64,000 bases of DNA from Mumia sp. Pv4-285 (GCF_041320275.1 NZ_CP162023.1:806001-870000), one strand, 5' to 3'; positions 43,963 through 53,270 are shown, counted from the stretch's first letter. Numbers and translations are program-made. Notes: generated by a model from the sequence alone, not told the origin.

Positions 43963-44787
43963 ATGCCCGTGCTCACCACCTCCGACGGCGTCGAGATCTT
44001 CTACAAGGACTGGGGCAGCGGGCAGCCTGTCGTCTTCAGCCACGGCTGGCCCCTGTCGTCCGACGACTGGGATGCCCAGATGATGTTCTTCCTCAACGAG
44101 GGCTTCCGCGTCGTCGCTCATGACCGCCGCGGACACGGTCGGTCCGAGCAGGTCGCCACGGGTCACGACATGGACCACTACGCCGACGACCTCGCGGCCG
44201 TCGTCCAGCACCTCGACCTTCGCGACGCCATCCACGTCGGCCACTCCACCGGTGGCGGCGAAGTGGTGCACTACCTCGCCCGCCACGGCCAGGACCGCGC
44301 CGCCAAGGCCGTCCTGGTCAGCGCCGTCCCGCCGATCATGGTCAAGACCGAGAACAACCCCGGCGGGCTGCCGAAGGAGTTCTTCGACGGCGTCCAGCAC
44401 GAGGTCGCCACCCGCCGGGCGGACTTCTTCCGCGAGTTCGCCGAGGGGCCGTTCTACGGCTACAACCGCCCCGACGCCGAGCCCAAGGAGGGCATCATCG
44501 CCAACTGGTGGCGCCAGGGCATGCAGGGCGGCGCCAAGGCCCACTACGACGGTGTCGTCGCCTTCTCGCAGACCGACTTCACCGCTGACCTGAAGGCCGT
44601 GACCCTCCCGACTCTCGTCCTTCACGGTGAGGACGACCAGGTCGTGCCCATCGCCGACTCCGCGGAGCTGTCGGCGAAGATCCTGCCCGACGGGACGTTG
44701 AAGACCTACCCGGGCTTCCCGCACGGCATGCCCACCACCCATGCCAGCGTCATCAACGCCGACATCCTGGAGTTCATCCGCGCATGA
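43963..44787 (+). CDS. alpha/beta hydrolase, non-heme chloroperoxidase-like
   Basis: A 274-residue alpha/beta hydrolase of the cofactor-free haloperoxidase/esterase group. The oxyanion segment is FSHGWPLSSDDW, the nucleophile elbow GHSTGGGEVVHY with the serine near residue 97, the acid LHGEDDQVVP and the histidine in FPHGMPTTHA. Such enzymes hydrolyse esters or lactones and perhydrolyse short acids; the chloroperoxidase name reflects a side activity. It ends in a strong terminator hairpin shared with the convergent MFS gene. Regulation by the preceding AraC-type protein is plausible. Confidence 0.92.
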   Translation: MPVLTTSDGVEIFYKDWGSGQPVVFSHGWPLSSDDWDAQMMFFLNEGFRVVAHDRRGHGRSEQVATGHDMDHYADDLAAVVQHLDLRDAIHVGHSTGGGEVVHYLARHGQDRAAKAVLVSAVPPIMVKTENNPGGLPKEFFDGVQHEVATRRADFFREFAEGPFYGYNRPDAEPKEGIIANWWRQGMQGGAKAHYDGVVAFSQTDFTADLKAVTLPTLVLHGEDDQVVPIADSAELSAKILPDGTLKTYPGFPHGMPTTHASVINADILEFIRA

Positions 44788-44834
44788 CACAAGGCGGCGG
44801 TCGGCCTACCCGCACAGGCCGACCGCCGCGTGTC
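44786..44834. terminator. bidirectional hairpin terminator
   Basis: GCGGCGGTCGGCCT (44794-44807) and AGGCCGACCGCCGC (44816-44829) are perfect 14-bp arms around an eight-base loop, extended by GACAC (44786-44790) and GTGTC (44830-44834). It spans the hydrolase stop region and the stop codon of the convergent MFS gene. It is the most stable hairpin noticed in the window. Confidence 0.8.
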
Positions 44835-45984
44835 GGGGCGGCTGAAGCCGATTCGTCGCCCACGCGACGGGAATGGCGACGGCGGCGAGCACGAGCCCGC
44901 TGAGGATCGCCGCGGACGGGCCGAGCTCCGCGAGCGAGATCCCTCCGACGGCGGATCCGAGCGCGACACCCAGATTGATGGCAGAGGCGGGAAGGGACTG
45001 GGCCAGCTGCCCCCCGCGACCGGCGAGCGCCACGACGCGATGCTGGAGCGACGGGCCCATCCCCATGGCGCAGACACCGAGCAGCAGGAGGAACACGGCG
45101 ACGAGGACCGCGCTGTCGCCGAAGACGTAGAGGGCACCCAGCGATCCTGCAGCCGCGATGCTCCCCGCGATCAGCGTTCGGCCGGCATGACGGTCGGCGT
45201 ACCGGCCCCCCGCGAACGCCCCCACTGCCGTCGCGATGCCGTAGGCGAGAAGAAAGACGCTGATCAAGGCGTCGGGTACGCCGGTGACCTCACTGAGGAA
45301 CGGCACGATGTAGGTCAGCGCAGCGTACGTCGAGGCGAAGACCAGGGCGCACAGGAGCAGCACGGAGAGCACCCTCGGGGCGAAGGCGTACCTTGCCTGG
45401 TCCCCGGCGCCGCCGCCGGTGCTCGGCACACCCGGCACGAGTGCAGCCGTCATGGCGAGCGCGATCGCCATGAGTACGACGACCGCGGCGTACGCCCCGC
45501 GCCAGCCCACTGCCTGACCGAGGAGGGTGCCGAGGGGGACACCGACCGCTGTGGACACCGCGACGCCTGAGATGACGACAGCCAAGGCTCGTCCGGTCCG
45601 CTCCGGTGGGACGACGGCCACGGCCACGGCGAAGGCTGCCGCGTCGAACAGTCCCGCGAGCGCACCGGTGAGGATGCGAGCGACAAGAACGACCTCGTAG
45701 CTGGTGCTCATCGTCACGACGAGATTGCACGCGACGGCCACGGCGAGGATGGCGCAAAGGATCGTCCGTCTGTCCAGCCGGATGGTCAGGGCGGTGAGGA
45801 GCGGGCCGCCGAAGGCCAGCCCCAGCGCGTACCCGGTGACGAGGCTTCCGGCCGAAGAGACGGATACGGCGAGGTCGTCGGCGACGAGAGTCAGCACGCC
45901 GACGACGAGCAGCTCCGAGCTGCCCATCACGAAGGCACCCACGAAGAGGACGCCCAAGGTACGGGTGGAGCTGGGGAGGGTCAC
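44806..45984 (-). CDS. MFS transporter, DHA1-type exporter
   Basis: A 392-residue major facilitator with about twelve hydrophobic segments, e.g. LGVLFVGAFVMGSSELLVVGVL, SLVTGYALGLAFGGPLLTAL and the loop RLDRRTILCAILAVAVACNLV. It resembles arabinose-efflux/AraJ- and Cmx-type exporters. GTG 45984 is preferred over a TTG 33 bases upstream. The gene follows an AraC-type regulator on the same strand across an about 100-base gap. Substrate unknown; small-molecule or drug export is likely. Confidence 0.88.
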   Translation of the reverse strand: MTLPSSTRTLGVLFVGAFVMGSSELLVVGVLTLVADDLAVSVSSAGSLVTGYALGLAFGGPLLTALTIRLDRRTILCAILAVAVACNLVVTMSTSYEVVLVARILTGALAGLFDAAAFAVAVAVVPPERTGRALAVVISGVAVSTAVGVPLGTLLGQAVGWRGAYAAVVVLMAIALAMTAALVPGVPSTGGGAGDQARYAFAPRVLSVLLLCALVFASTYAALTYIVPFLSEVTGVPDALISVFLLAYGIATAVGAFAGGRYADRHAGRTLIAGSIAAAGSLGALYVFGDSAVLVAVFLLLLGVCAMGMGPSLQHRVVALAGRGGQLAQSLPASAINLGVALGSAVGGISLAELGPSAAILSGLVLAAVAIPVAWATNRLQPPRHAAVGLCG

Positions 45985-46081
45985 AGCTGACGTTCTACCC
46001 CTCAGGCCGGGACGCAACGGGTCGACGAGAGACGGTGTCCGTTGCGCGGGGCAAGACGGCCGATATGACGCGGACAGCGAC

Positions 46082-47083
46082 CTAACCGGCGACGGGAGTG
46101 TGCTCCGACCCGTCCGTGGGCTGAGACCCGGGACCCTCCAGGCGGTACTGCCTCGGGCTCATCCCGAACCTCGAGACGAACGCTTGTCTCATGTGCTCGA
46201 CCCCCGAGAACCCGCATCGATCGGCGATCTGCCCGATGTCCCGGTCGGTCGAGCGCAGCATGCGGACGGCGAGCTCCAGGCGTACGTTTCGAACCGCCAT
46301 GGCCGGAGGTTGGCCCAGGTGCTCGCGGAAGACCCGCGTGAGCTGACGCTGGGACACGTTCGCCCTCGCTGCCAACGCGGCTGGTCGCAGGTCGCCGCCC
46401 GGATTGGCCAGGATGTGGTCGATGAGCTGGCGCATCAGGTGATCGCCCTGCCGTGGAGAGGCGGTGAACATGCTCACCTGGGGCTGCGACCCTGGCCGTT
46501 GCAGGTAGGTGACCATCGCCTTGGCCACCAGACGAGCGGTCTCGGCGCCGTGATCGTCCTCGATCAGAGCGAGCGTCAGATCGAGCGATGCCATGAGCCC
46601 ACCGGAGGTGGCCACCGGTCCGTCCTTGATGTAGATCGGTCCAGCGTCGACAAGCACCTTCGGGAACCGATCGGCCAGGCCGGCCGCATAGTTCCAGTGC
46701 GTGGTGGCGCGACGACCGTCAAGCAGGCCGGCCGCGGCAAGGACGGTAGCTCCCGTGCACACGGAGACCACCCGTCGCGCTGTCTTCGCGAGGCGGCGAA
46801 CCTGCTCCACCAAGCCGGCGTCGTTCGAGGCGTCCTCGTGCCCCGACCCGCCCGCGACGATGATCGTGTCGCAGCGCTCGACGTCCGGCAGAGCAGCCTG
46901 CGCGACGAGCTCGAGGCCGTTCGAGCAGCGCACGACCTCGCCGTCGATCGAGGCGAGCACGACCTCGTACGGAGGATGCGCCCACGTGGCAGCGATCGAC
47001 AACGCGCTCGTGACGCAGGCGATGTCGGCGATCTCGGCATCGGGGTACGCCACGACGACGACGCTGGAGTCTGGCTCGGTCAA
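46082..47083 (-). CDS. GlxA-type AraC-family regulator
   Basis: A 333-residue regulator with an N-terminal DJ-1/PfpI-like domain (VVVVAYPDAEIADIACVTSAL, VVSVCTGATVLAAAGLLDGRR, ATTHWNYAAGLA) and a C-terminal AraC DNA-binding domain (ALAARANVSQRQLTRVFREHL and IGQIADRCGFSGVEHMRQAFVSRFG read across two motifs). The start is TTG 47083 after GGGGTGA. It lies upstream of the MFS exporter on the same strand and 53 bases downstream of another GlxA-type gene; the two share the same layout and about the same length. Confidence 0.9.
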   Translation of the reverse strand: MTEPDSSVVVVAYPDAEIADIACVTSALSIAATWAHPPYEVVLASIDGEVVRCSNGLELVAQAALPDVERCDTIIVAGGSGHEDASNDAGLVEQVRRLAKTARRVVSVCTGATVLAAAGLLDGRRATTHWNYAAGLADRFPKVLVDAGPIYIKDGPVATSGGLMASLDLTLALIEDDHGAETARLVAKAMVTYLQRPGSQPQVSMFTASPRQGDHLMRQLIDHILANPGGDLRPAALAARANVSQRQLTRVFREHLGQPPAMAVRNVRLELAVRMLRSTDRDIGQIADRCGFSGVEHMRQAFVSRFGMSPRQYRLEGPGSQPTDGSEHTPVAG

Positions 47084-47136
47084 TCTTCACCCCGCTGGTC
47101 CGGTGTGACCCACCTCACATTGTATCTGGCGCCGTG

Positions 47137-48123
47137 TCACGCGCGGGCTTGGCAGGAGATTGCTTGCGACTGGGTCCGTCGGTAGTGCGAGGGCGCGGTG
47201 CCGTAGATGGCGACGAAGACCTGACGCAGCGACTCCGCGCCGCTGAAACCACAACGCGTGGCGACGGCTGCGAGCGTGAGGGTCGTGCTGGTGAGCAGGT
47301 GCGCGGCCGCCTGGGCGCGTGCTTGCCGGACGAATCGGGCCGGGGTCTGGTCGAACTCCCGCAGGAAGAGCCTGCTGAGGTGCCGTTCGCTCAGCCCGAC
47401 GGCTTCGGCGATGCGGGAGGCGGACAAGTCGTCGTCGAGATGGGTCACGACATAGTTGCTTGCCTGTTGAGCGACCGATGCCGTGGGTGCCGGCGCAGAG
47501 GTGAACACGCTCATCTGTGCTTGGTTGCCCGGACGCTGCATGTAGGTGACCAGCTGGCGCGCCACATCGCGCGCCAGGGCTGGGCCGTGGTCCTCCTCCA
47601 GCAGGGCGAGGCTGAGGTCCAACGACGCCGTGACTCCCGCTGATGTGGCGACCTTTCCGTCGCGGACATAGATCGGTCTGGGATCGAAGACGACTGCCGG
47701 ATAGCGGTGAGCGAGGGTCCGGGCGTACTGCCAGTGCGTCGCTACGCGTCGCCCGTCGAGGAGGCCCGCCGCGGCAAGCACCCCCGCGCCCGTGCACAAT
47801 GACGCGACCCGGGTGCTGTCGCGGGACAGCCGCCTGACGTGGGCGACGAGGTGGATGTCCTCCGCCGCGCGATCGTGCCCGAATCCCCCCGAGACGACCA
47901 GTGTGTCCACAGGACCTTTCTCCCGCTCCAGGAGGTCGTGAGCGTTCACCGACAGTCCCGACGGGCTGGTGACCGGGGCGCCGCCCTGAGTGACGACGCG
48001 GGACGCGTACAGATGCCTGCCCGCGACATGGTTGGCCAGTGCCAGCGTCGTCGTGACGGAAGCAATGTCGAGAAGCTCAGCGCCGGGATAGCCGACGACG
48101 ACGAATGTCCGAGTTGCGTTCAC
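47137..48123 (-). CDS. GlxA-type AraC-family regulator
   Basis: A 328-residue regulator with the same two-part build: N-terminal DJ-1/PfpI-like domain (FVVVGYPGAELLDIASVTTTL, VASLCTGAGVLAAAGLLDGRR, ATHWQYARTLAHRYP) and C-terminal AraC domain (IAEAVGLSERHLSRLFLRE, then VATRCGFSGAESLRQVF). GTG 48123 is the likely start. It is the third regulator of this class in 5.3 kb, and the pair at 46082-48123 looks like a tandem duplication. The 112-base gap up to the MMPL gene stop at 48236 shows nothing distinct. Confidence 0.9.
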   Translation of the reverse strand: MNATRTFVVVGYPGAELLDIASVTTTLALANHVAGRHLYASRVVTQGGAPVTSPSGLSVNAHDLLEREKGPVDTLVVSGGFGHDRAAEDIHLVAHVRRLSRDSTRVASLCTGAGVLAAAGLLDGRRVATHWQYARTLAHRYPAVVFDPRPIYVRDGKVATSAGVTASLDLSLALLEEDHGPALARDVARQLVTYMQRPGNQAQMSVFTSAPAPTASVAQQASNYVVTHLDDDLSASRIAEAVGLSERHLSRLFLREFDQTPARFVRQARAQAAAHLLTSTTLTLAAVATRCGFSGAESLRQVFVAIYGTAPSHYRRTQSQAISCQARA

Positions 48124-48235
48124 CCCCTGAACCTAAGAAGGCGCAGTGGGCGATGACCAGTGTCCCGCTGGACGAGTAGGCAGGATTCCAGGACAGGACC
48201 ATGGTGGTTCGCGCTTGTGACCAGGTGACTACCGC

Positions 48236-50383
48236 CTATCTCTCCCGTACGCCCACGGTTCGATGAAGACGTCGCAGGGGGCGCGGGGCCCACCACGTGA
48301 AGCGACCTGTCACGCGCATCGCGGCGGGGAGGAGAACCCCTCGGACGAGCGTGGCGTCGATGAGGATCGCCAGACCGGTCCCGAGTCCGAACATCTGGAT
48401 GAAGCTCACGCCGCTGGTCATGAAGGCGAAGAAGTTGACGGCGAGCAGGGCCGCCGCGGTCGTCACGATCCGGCCGGTGCGCGCCAGACCGTCGGACACG
48501 GATTCCTGAAGAGAAGCGCCAGCGTCACTCAGCTCCTTGATGCGGCTGATCACGAAGAGCTCGTAGTCCATCGACAGGCCGAAGGTGATGCACAGCAGGA
48601 GTACGAGCATGGCGAGGTCGAGCGGTCGCGCAGTGAATCCCAGGACCTGGTCGAACCATCCTTCTTGAAACACCATGACCATGAGGCCCAACGTCGCAGA
48701 CAGACTGACGGCGTTCAGCAGCAGTGCTCGGACCGGTTGCACGACGCTGCCGGTGAACAGGAAGAGCAGGACAAGGGTCATCCCGGTGATGAGACCCACA
48801 GCAAGGGGCAGCCGGCTTCCGACGGTGTCCTTGGTGTCGACGAGCCGTGCCGACGCGCCGCCGACGTAGACATCGGTCGCCGCGGGGGAAGGAACCGCCC
48901 GCACGTCACCGACCAGCGCTTGGCTGTCGGTCGAATCGGCGTGGACGTCTGCGCCGATCAGCAGCAGCTCCGTGTCCTCTGCGCCCAGGGCCGGAGTCTC
49001 GGTGCGATCGGTGACAGTCCCGTCGACGTAGACACCGGCGCGTGAGCGGACGAGTGCAACGCCAGACGTCTGGGACACCGACGCCGCGTAGTCGTCGAGC
49101 TCGGCGTCGGTCAGGTCACCGCTGAGCACCGCCTGCAGGGAGGTCGCCTCGTTGGCGGGGAACTCCTCGCGCATGAGGTCGCCCACCACTCGAGCATCGT
49201 TCTCGCTGGTCAGGACCCGGTCGTCGGGCATGCCGAACTGGACCGACAGCAGCGGGGTTGCAGCCAGAAGCAGCAGGGCAAGGACCGGTGCGGCTGTCGC
49301 CAACGGGTGTCGCATGGCCGTGCCGCCGACGCGGCCCCAGAACCTCGAGGTCGGCGGCGGAGGCGCCAGCCAGGGAAGGCGGCCCCGTTCGATTCGCGGT
49401 CCCAGGAGTGCGAGCGCCGCAGGGAGCACCACCAGGGCCGCTGCCATGGCGATCAGCACGACGGCGACGCCGGCATAGGCGAAGGACCTCAGGAAGTACA
49501 ACGGGAACACGAGAAGAACGGCGAGCGCAGCGGCAACGGTGATCGCGCTGAACGCGATCGTGCGGCCGGCGGACGACACGCATCGCCTCACGGCTTCTGG
49601 TGCTGAGTGCCCGGCGCCGAGCTCCTCTCGGAAGCGGCTGACCATCAGCAGCGCGTAGTCGACCGCGAGACCGAGGCCCAGCGCGGTCGTCAGGTTGAGC
49701 GCGAAGACAGAGACGTCGGTGACCGATCCGATCACCGTGAGCACGGCGAAGGTACCGAGTACGGCGATCCCGCCGATGACGAGGGGAACGAGCGCCGCGG
49801 CCACCGTGCGAAACGCAAGGAGGAGCAGAACCATGATGAGTGGGACGGCGATGGATTCGGCGAGAGCCAGGTCCTTGCCGACCTGTTCGGTGATGTCGAC
49901 CCCGACTGCGGCAGCGCCCCCCATGGTGATGTGGAACGGTCCACGGTCGCCGGAGAACCGGCTGCGAAGGTCCGTGATCGTCTCGTTGCTGTCGTCGGAG
50001 GCGTGCGCGAGAACCAGTGCGTGGCGGCCGTCGGTCGACAGCAGGGCTGGAGAGCGGGTCTCGAACCAGGAGGTGACCTCGTCGATCGCGGGATCGGCAC
50101 GCAGCGACTCGGTCAGCTCGACGCCAGCACCCACGACTTCTCTGGAGTCCATGTCGTCGGAGGGGATCTCGGCGACGAAGACGAGGTTCGTGGTCCCGCC
50201 CAGGCGCTCGTCGATGAGCTGTTCCGCGACGCTCGACTCCGCTCGCGGGTCGGTGAAACCTTCGGTCTGGAGCTTGGTGAACACCGTCACGCCAGCAGCG
50301 GTCGCGCCCACCATGAGGATGGCGGTGAGCAGCAGGATCGTGCGTGCGTGCTTGACGGTGACGTGGCCCAGACGCGTGAACAC
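48236..50383 (-). CDS. MMPL-family RND transporter
   Basis: A 715-residue MMPL/RND-type membrane protein. GTG 50383 follows CAGGAGG by seven bases. The N-terminal membrane segment (TILLLTAILMVGATAAGVTVF) is followed by an outside domain, a first block of five membrane helices (SIAVPLIMVLLLLAFRTV, TALGLGLAVDYALLMVSRF with the motif-4-type aspartate), a second outside domain, and a second helix block with ITFGLSMDYELFVISRI. Actinobacterial members export lipids, siderophores or drugs by proton motive force. It is divergent from a DHA2 exporter across a 297-base gap. Confidence 0.92.
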   Translation of the reverse strand: MFTRLGHVTVKHARTILLLTAILMVGATAAGVTVFTKLQTEGFTDPRAESSVAEQLIDERLGGTTNLVFVAEIPSDDMDSREVVGAGVELTESLRADPAIDEVTSWFETRSPALLSTDGRHALVLAHASDDSNETITDLRSRFSGDRGPFHITMGGAAAVGVDITEQVGKDLALAESIAVPLIMVLLLLAFRTVAAALVPLVIGGIAVLGTFAVLTVIGSVTDVSVFALNLTTALGLGLAVDYALLMVSRFREELGAGHSAPEAVRRCVSSAGRTIAFSAITVAAALAVLLVFPLYFLRSFAYAGVAVVLIAMAAALVVLPAALALLGPRIERGRLPWLAPPPPTSRFWGRVGGTAMRHPLATAAPVLALLLLAATPLLSVQFGMPDDRVLTSENDARVVGDLMREEFPANEATSLQAVLSGDLTDAELDDYAASVSQTSGVALVRSRAGVYVDGTVTDRTETPALGAEDTELLLIGADVHADSTDSQALVGDVRAVPSPAATDVYVGGASARLVDTKDTVGSRLPLAVGLITGMTLVLLFLFTGSVVQPVRALLLNAVSLSATLGLMVMVFQEGWFDQVLGFTARPLDLAMLVLLLCITFGLSMDYELFVISRIKELSDAGASLQESVSDGLARTGRIVTTAAALLAVNFFAFMTSGVSFIQMFGLGTGLAILIDATLVRGVLLPAAMRVTGRFTWWAPRPLRRLHRTVGVRER

Positions 50384-50680
50384 AGTGGAGCCTCCTGTTT
50401 GGAGCGGTCCCCGATGACGCTCCCGGCCACGGGGACGCGCGGCCACGTCAACGCGCGGTCGTGTCCGAGTTCCTGGCCGAGATGTCTCGAACGCCCCATC
50501 GGACGGCTTGGGACAGCGTGTCCGTTCCGGTGCTCCGCCTTGCCCGGAATCCCGCCATGTACCTCACGTTTCCGGACACGTCCGACGAATGCTGACGACG
50601 CCTGACGCGCCCCGTGGCTCGATCGGTATCACCAACCCGTCGTGCTGAGACGGATCAGACGAAGTGACCAGGAGGGGCCG
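50384..50680. other. intergenic region between divergent transporters, with GTGTCCG repeats
   Basis: This 297-base gap holds no plausible gene. The heptamer GTGTCCG occurs at 50461-50467 and 50518-50524 and in inverted form (CGGACAC) at 50573-50579, where it forms CGGACACGTCCG (50573-50584), a near-palindrome. These could be binding sites for a regulator of the MMPL and MFS genes, but no regulator gene is adjacent. Confidence 0.4.
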
Positions 50681-52099
50681 ATGACGCAGAGGGACTCCCA
50701 GCAGGCCGACTCGACCGCACTCCCGCGCCGGTGGCAGGCTCTGGCGCTGCTTGCCGTTGCGCAGTTCATGCTCATCCTCGACATCACGGTCGTGACCGTG
50801 GCGATGCCCGACCTGGGCGCGGACCTTGACATGGGTCGCGAGGCACTGACCTGGGTCATGAGCGCCTACACGCTGAGCTTCGGCGGCTTCTTGCTGCTCG
50901 CCGGCCGGGCCGCTGACATGGTCGGCCCGCGCCTCCTGATGTTCAGCGGGCTCGGACTGTTCACACTCGCCTCGCTGCTCATCCCTCTGGCGTCCTCGGG
51001 CGGGATGGTGATCGCCGGGCGGGTGGCGCAGGGCATCGGGGCCGCCATGCTGTCGCCTGCGGCGCTGTCGGTCGTGGTCCGGCTCTTCGAGGGCGAGGAA
51101 CGCAACAAGGCGCTCGCGATCTGGTCGTCGCTCGGCGGCGTCGGTGCTGCCGTTGGTGTGCTGCTCGGTGGTCTCCTCACCGCCGGGCCCGGGTGGGAGT
51201 GGGTGTTCCTGGTCAATGTGCCCGTCGGCGCTGTGCTGCTGATCGGGCTGGCCCGTCTGCTGCCCCCGATGCCGCCTTGGTCTGCAGGCGGGAGGCTCGA
51301 CGTGGTCGGCGCGGTGCTGGTGACCGCCGCGACCCTGTTGGTGACCTACGCCTTCATCGGCGCGGGCGCCCACGGCTGGTCCAGCGCCCGGACACTGGGG
51401 CTGCTGGCCGCCGGTCTCGCGACGTACGCAGGGTTCATCGCGTGGCTCCTCCTCAGCCGGCGTCGCGGCCGGGCGCCTCTCGTCGACCCGGCTCTGCTGT
51501 CCCGACGGCCTGTGGTGGCCGGGACCTTCGTCCTCTTCGTGACCACCGGTTTGATGGTGGCAGTGTTCTTCCTCGGCACGTTCTACTTCCAGGAGGTCCG
51601 TGGCCACGGTCCGATGGCCACCGGACTGCTCTTCCTGCCGGTCGCACTGGCGACCATGGCGGGAGCGCAGATCGGCGGACGGCTGCTTGCCTCCGTGGGT
51701 CCGCGCACCCTGGGGGTCCTCGGACTGCTGACCGCGGCCGCCGGCTTGGCAGTCTTCGCGCTCAGCCTCACCACGGAAGCGAGTGTCATCGCTGTGAGCT
51801 TCGGCTCAGCCGGGCTCGGTGCGATGTTCGTGGTCGCGGCTGCCACGGCCCTCGGGCAAGTCTCGCCCGAAGAGGCTGGGATCGCTTCGGGCGTTCTGAG
51901 CACCAGCCACGAGCTCGGCTCCTCTCTTGGAGCAGCGGTCGTCTCAGGGGTGGTGGCGACAAGCCTGATCGCGGGTGACGTGAACGGCTTCGAGCGCGGC
52001 TACCTGGTCGCTGCCGCCGTTGCCGTCGCTGCCGCCGTCATGGCGGGCATCCTCATCCCGGGGAAGCCACGGGACGAGCTCGACCCGGCCTTCGGTTGA
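50681..52099 (+). CDS. MFS transporter, DHA2 (EmrB/QacA) drug exporter
   Basis: A 472-residue drug:proton antiporter of the 14-helix DHA2 class. ATG 50681 follows AGGAGGGG. Typical segments are FMLILDITVVTVAMPDLGADL in the first helix, WVMSAYTLSFGGFLLLAGRAADMVGPR, and QGIGAAMLSPAALSVVVRLF, with GVAxG-like glycine-rich motif C as AAVGVLLGGLLTAGPGWEWVFLVNVPVG. It probably exports toxic organic compounds. It is divergent from the MMPL transporter and convergent with a DinB-like gene. Confidence 0.93.
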   Translation: MTQRDSQQADSTALPRRWQALALLAVAQFMLILDITVVTVAMPDLGADLDMGREALTWVMSAYTLSFGGFLLLAGRAADMVGPRLLMFSGLGLFTLASLLIPLASSGGMVIAGRVAQGIGAAMLSPAALSVVVRLFEGEERNKALAIWSSLGGVGAAVGVLLGGLLTAGPGWEWVFLVNVPVGAVLLIGLARLLPPMPPWSAGGRLDVVGAVLVTAATLLVTYAFIGAGAHGWSSARTLGLLAAGLATYAGFIAWLLLSRRRGRAPLVDPALLSRRPVVAGTFVLFVTTGLMVAVFFLGTFYFQEVRGHGPMATGLLFLPVALATMAGAQIGGRLLASVGPRTLGVLGLLTAAAGLAVFALSLTTEASVIAVSFGSAGLGAMFVVAAATALGQVSPEEAGIASGVLSTSHELGSSLGAAVVSGVVATSLIAGDVNGFERGYLVAAAVAVAAAVMAGILIPGKPRDELDPAFG

Positions 52100-52144
52100 G
52101 GCGAGACGCCGCGGTCGCACTCCCGAACTCATGGAACCCGAGCG

Positions 52145-52627
52145 CTAGACCACGAGGTGCTGCCGTCCGTCGATCCGTTCCCGAGCGAGGTCGAGATGGC
52201 CTGCATGGGTGGCCGTCTCCACCAGCAGCCTCAGCACGCAGCCGCGTGCGTCGGCGAACGGCGGGAAGGGGAAGATCTCCTCGGGAGGCCACCAGCGAGG
52301 AGGCGCATCGAGATCTGTCTCGGTGAGTACGGAGTCGCTGCGCCGGACCCAGCGACGATAGCGTGCCACGGCATCCGCACCGGTCGTGACGGGGACGCTC
52401 CACCCGTCTCGGATCAGCTCGATGCACTCCTCGTCGCCACCGAGGATCGCGCCCGCCCAGAAAATTTCGACGTCGTACGAGAGGGGGTTGAGCAGCTGCG
52501 CGATCGACCAGCCGGAAGGCGCAGCAGGGCGTACCAGGTCGGACTCGCTCAGGCCGGCGACAGCCGACAGGACGTGCCTGCGTTCGGCGTCGAGGTGAGC
52601 CAGGAGCGCAGCACGTTCGCGTGTCAT
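52145..52627 (-). CDS. DinB-like (DUF664) protein
   Basis: A 160-residue four-helix DinB/DUF664-type protein. The N-terminal helix has LLAHLDAERRHVLSAVAGLSESDLVRP, the middle GWSIAQLLNPLSYDVEIFW, and the C terminus the family hallmark ETATHAGHLDLARERIDGR. In metal-binding members the first histidine comes from an HLxxxE motif after helix 2; here that position reads LLNPLSYDVE, so metal binding may be lost. Some relatives are thiol-dependent (bacillithiol or mycothiol) transferases. Function unknown. Confidence 0.85.
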   Translation of the reverse strand: MTRERAALLAHLDAERRHVLSAVAGLSESDLVRPAAPSGWSIAQLLNPLSYDVEIFWAGAILGGDEECIELIRDGWSVPVTTGADAVARYRRWVRRSDSVLTETDLDAPPRWWPPEEIFPFPPFADARGCVLRLLVETATHAGHLDLARERIDGRQHLVV

Positions 52628-52714
52628 GCCAGCACCCTAGGTCGACGCCGACGCGCGCGGACCCCTCGGGCAGGACGTCACCGTACGGTGCTCCCGCCCG
52701 AGGGGGCGCTCAAA

Positions 52715-52741
52715 CTGACAGGCCGAAGGGCCTGATGTCAG
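52715..52741 (-). terminator. hairpin at the end of the SRPBCC gene
   Basis: CTGACAGGCC pairs with GGCC-TGA-TGTCAG around GAAG, a stem of about ten pairs with a small bulge. It overlaps the stop of the SRPBCC gene at 52738 and lies about 90 bases upstream of the DinB-like start on the same strand. It may end the SRPBCC transcript. Confidence 0.5.
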
Positions 52742-53211
52742 CGCTCGACCTCGCCCGTGGGCTTGACGTCGCCACGCCACGCACCGGTCTCCGCGCCGCG
52801 GGACTCGATGAACTCCTTGAAGCGCTCGAGGTCTCCCTCGACCCGCCGCTCGACGATGTTCAGTGCGTCACCGGTCTTCTCGACGATGCCTTCGGGCTCG
52901 TAGTCCAACCGCAGCGTCACGCGCGTCGAACGGCCCAGGTCGTCGGACGCGAACGACACCGTGCCGGCGTTCTTCGTTCCTTCCACAGCACGCCAGGTGA
53001 CGCGCTCGTCAGGCGTCTGGTCGACGATCTCGGCGTCCCACTCGCGGGTGACACCGGCGATGTCGGCCTTCCAGTGCAGACGCTTGTCGTCCAGCTGCGT
53101 GACCGACTCCACTCCTTCCATGAACCGGGGGAATGACTCGAACTGCGTCCACTGGTCGTACGCGGTGCGCACGGGGACGGAGACGTCGACTGTCTTCTGG
53201 ATGGTGCTCAT
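52738..53211 (-). CDS. SRPBCC (polyketide cyclase/dehydrase-like) protein
   Basis: A 157-residue START-like SRPBCC protein: TVDVSVPVRTAYDQWTQFESFPRFMEGVESV at the N terminus, RVTWRAVEGTKNAGTVSF in the middle and a long C-terminal helix NIVERRVEGDLERFKEFIESRG. This is the common stress-linked actinobacterial type, annotated as cyclase/dehydrase, with no proven enzyme activity. ATG 53211 follows GGGAG. The tail beyond the last helix is hydrophilic. Confidence 0.88.
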   Translation of the reverse strand: MSTIQKTVDVSVPVRTAYDQWTQFESFPRFMEGVESVTQLDDKRLHWKADIAGVTREWDAEIVDQTPDERVTWRAVEGTKNAGTVSFASDDLGRSTRVTLRLDYEPEGIVEKTGDALNIVERRVEGDLERFKEFIESRGAETGAWRGDVKPTGEVER

Positions 53212-53270
53212 GTCGGTTGCTGCTCCCTTCACTCGGATATCTGTCCCGTACCCGATCGTGCGGAAGGCAT

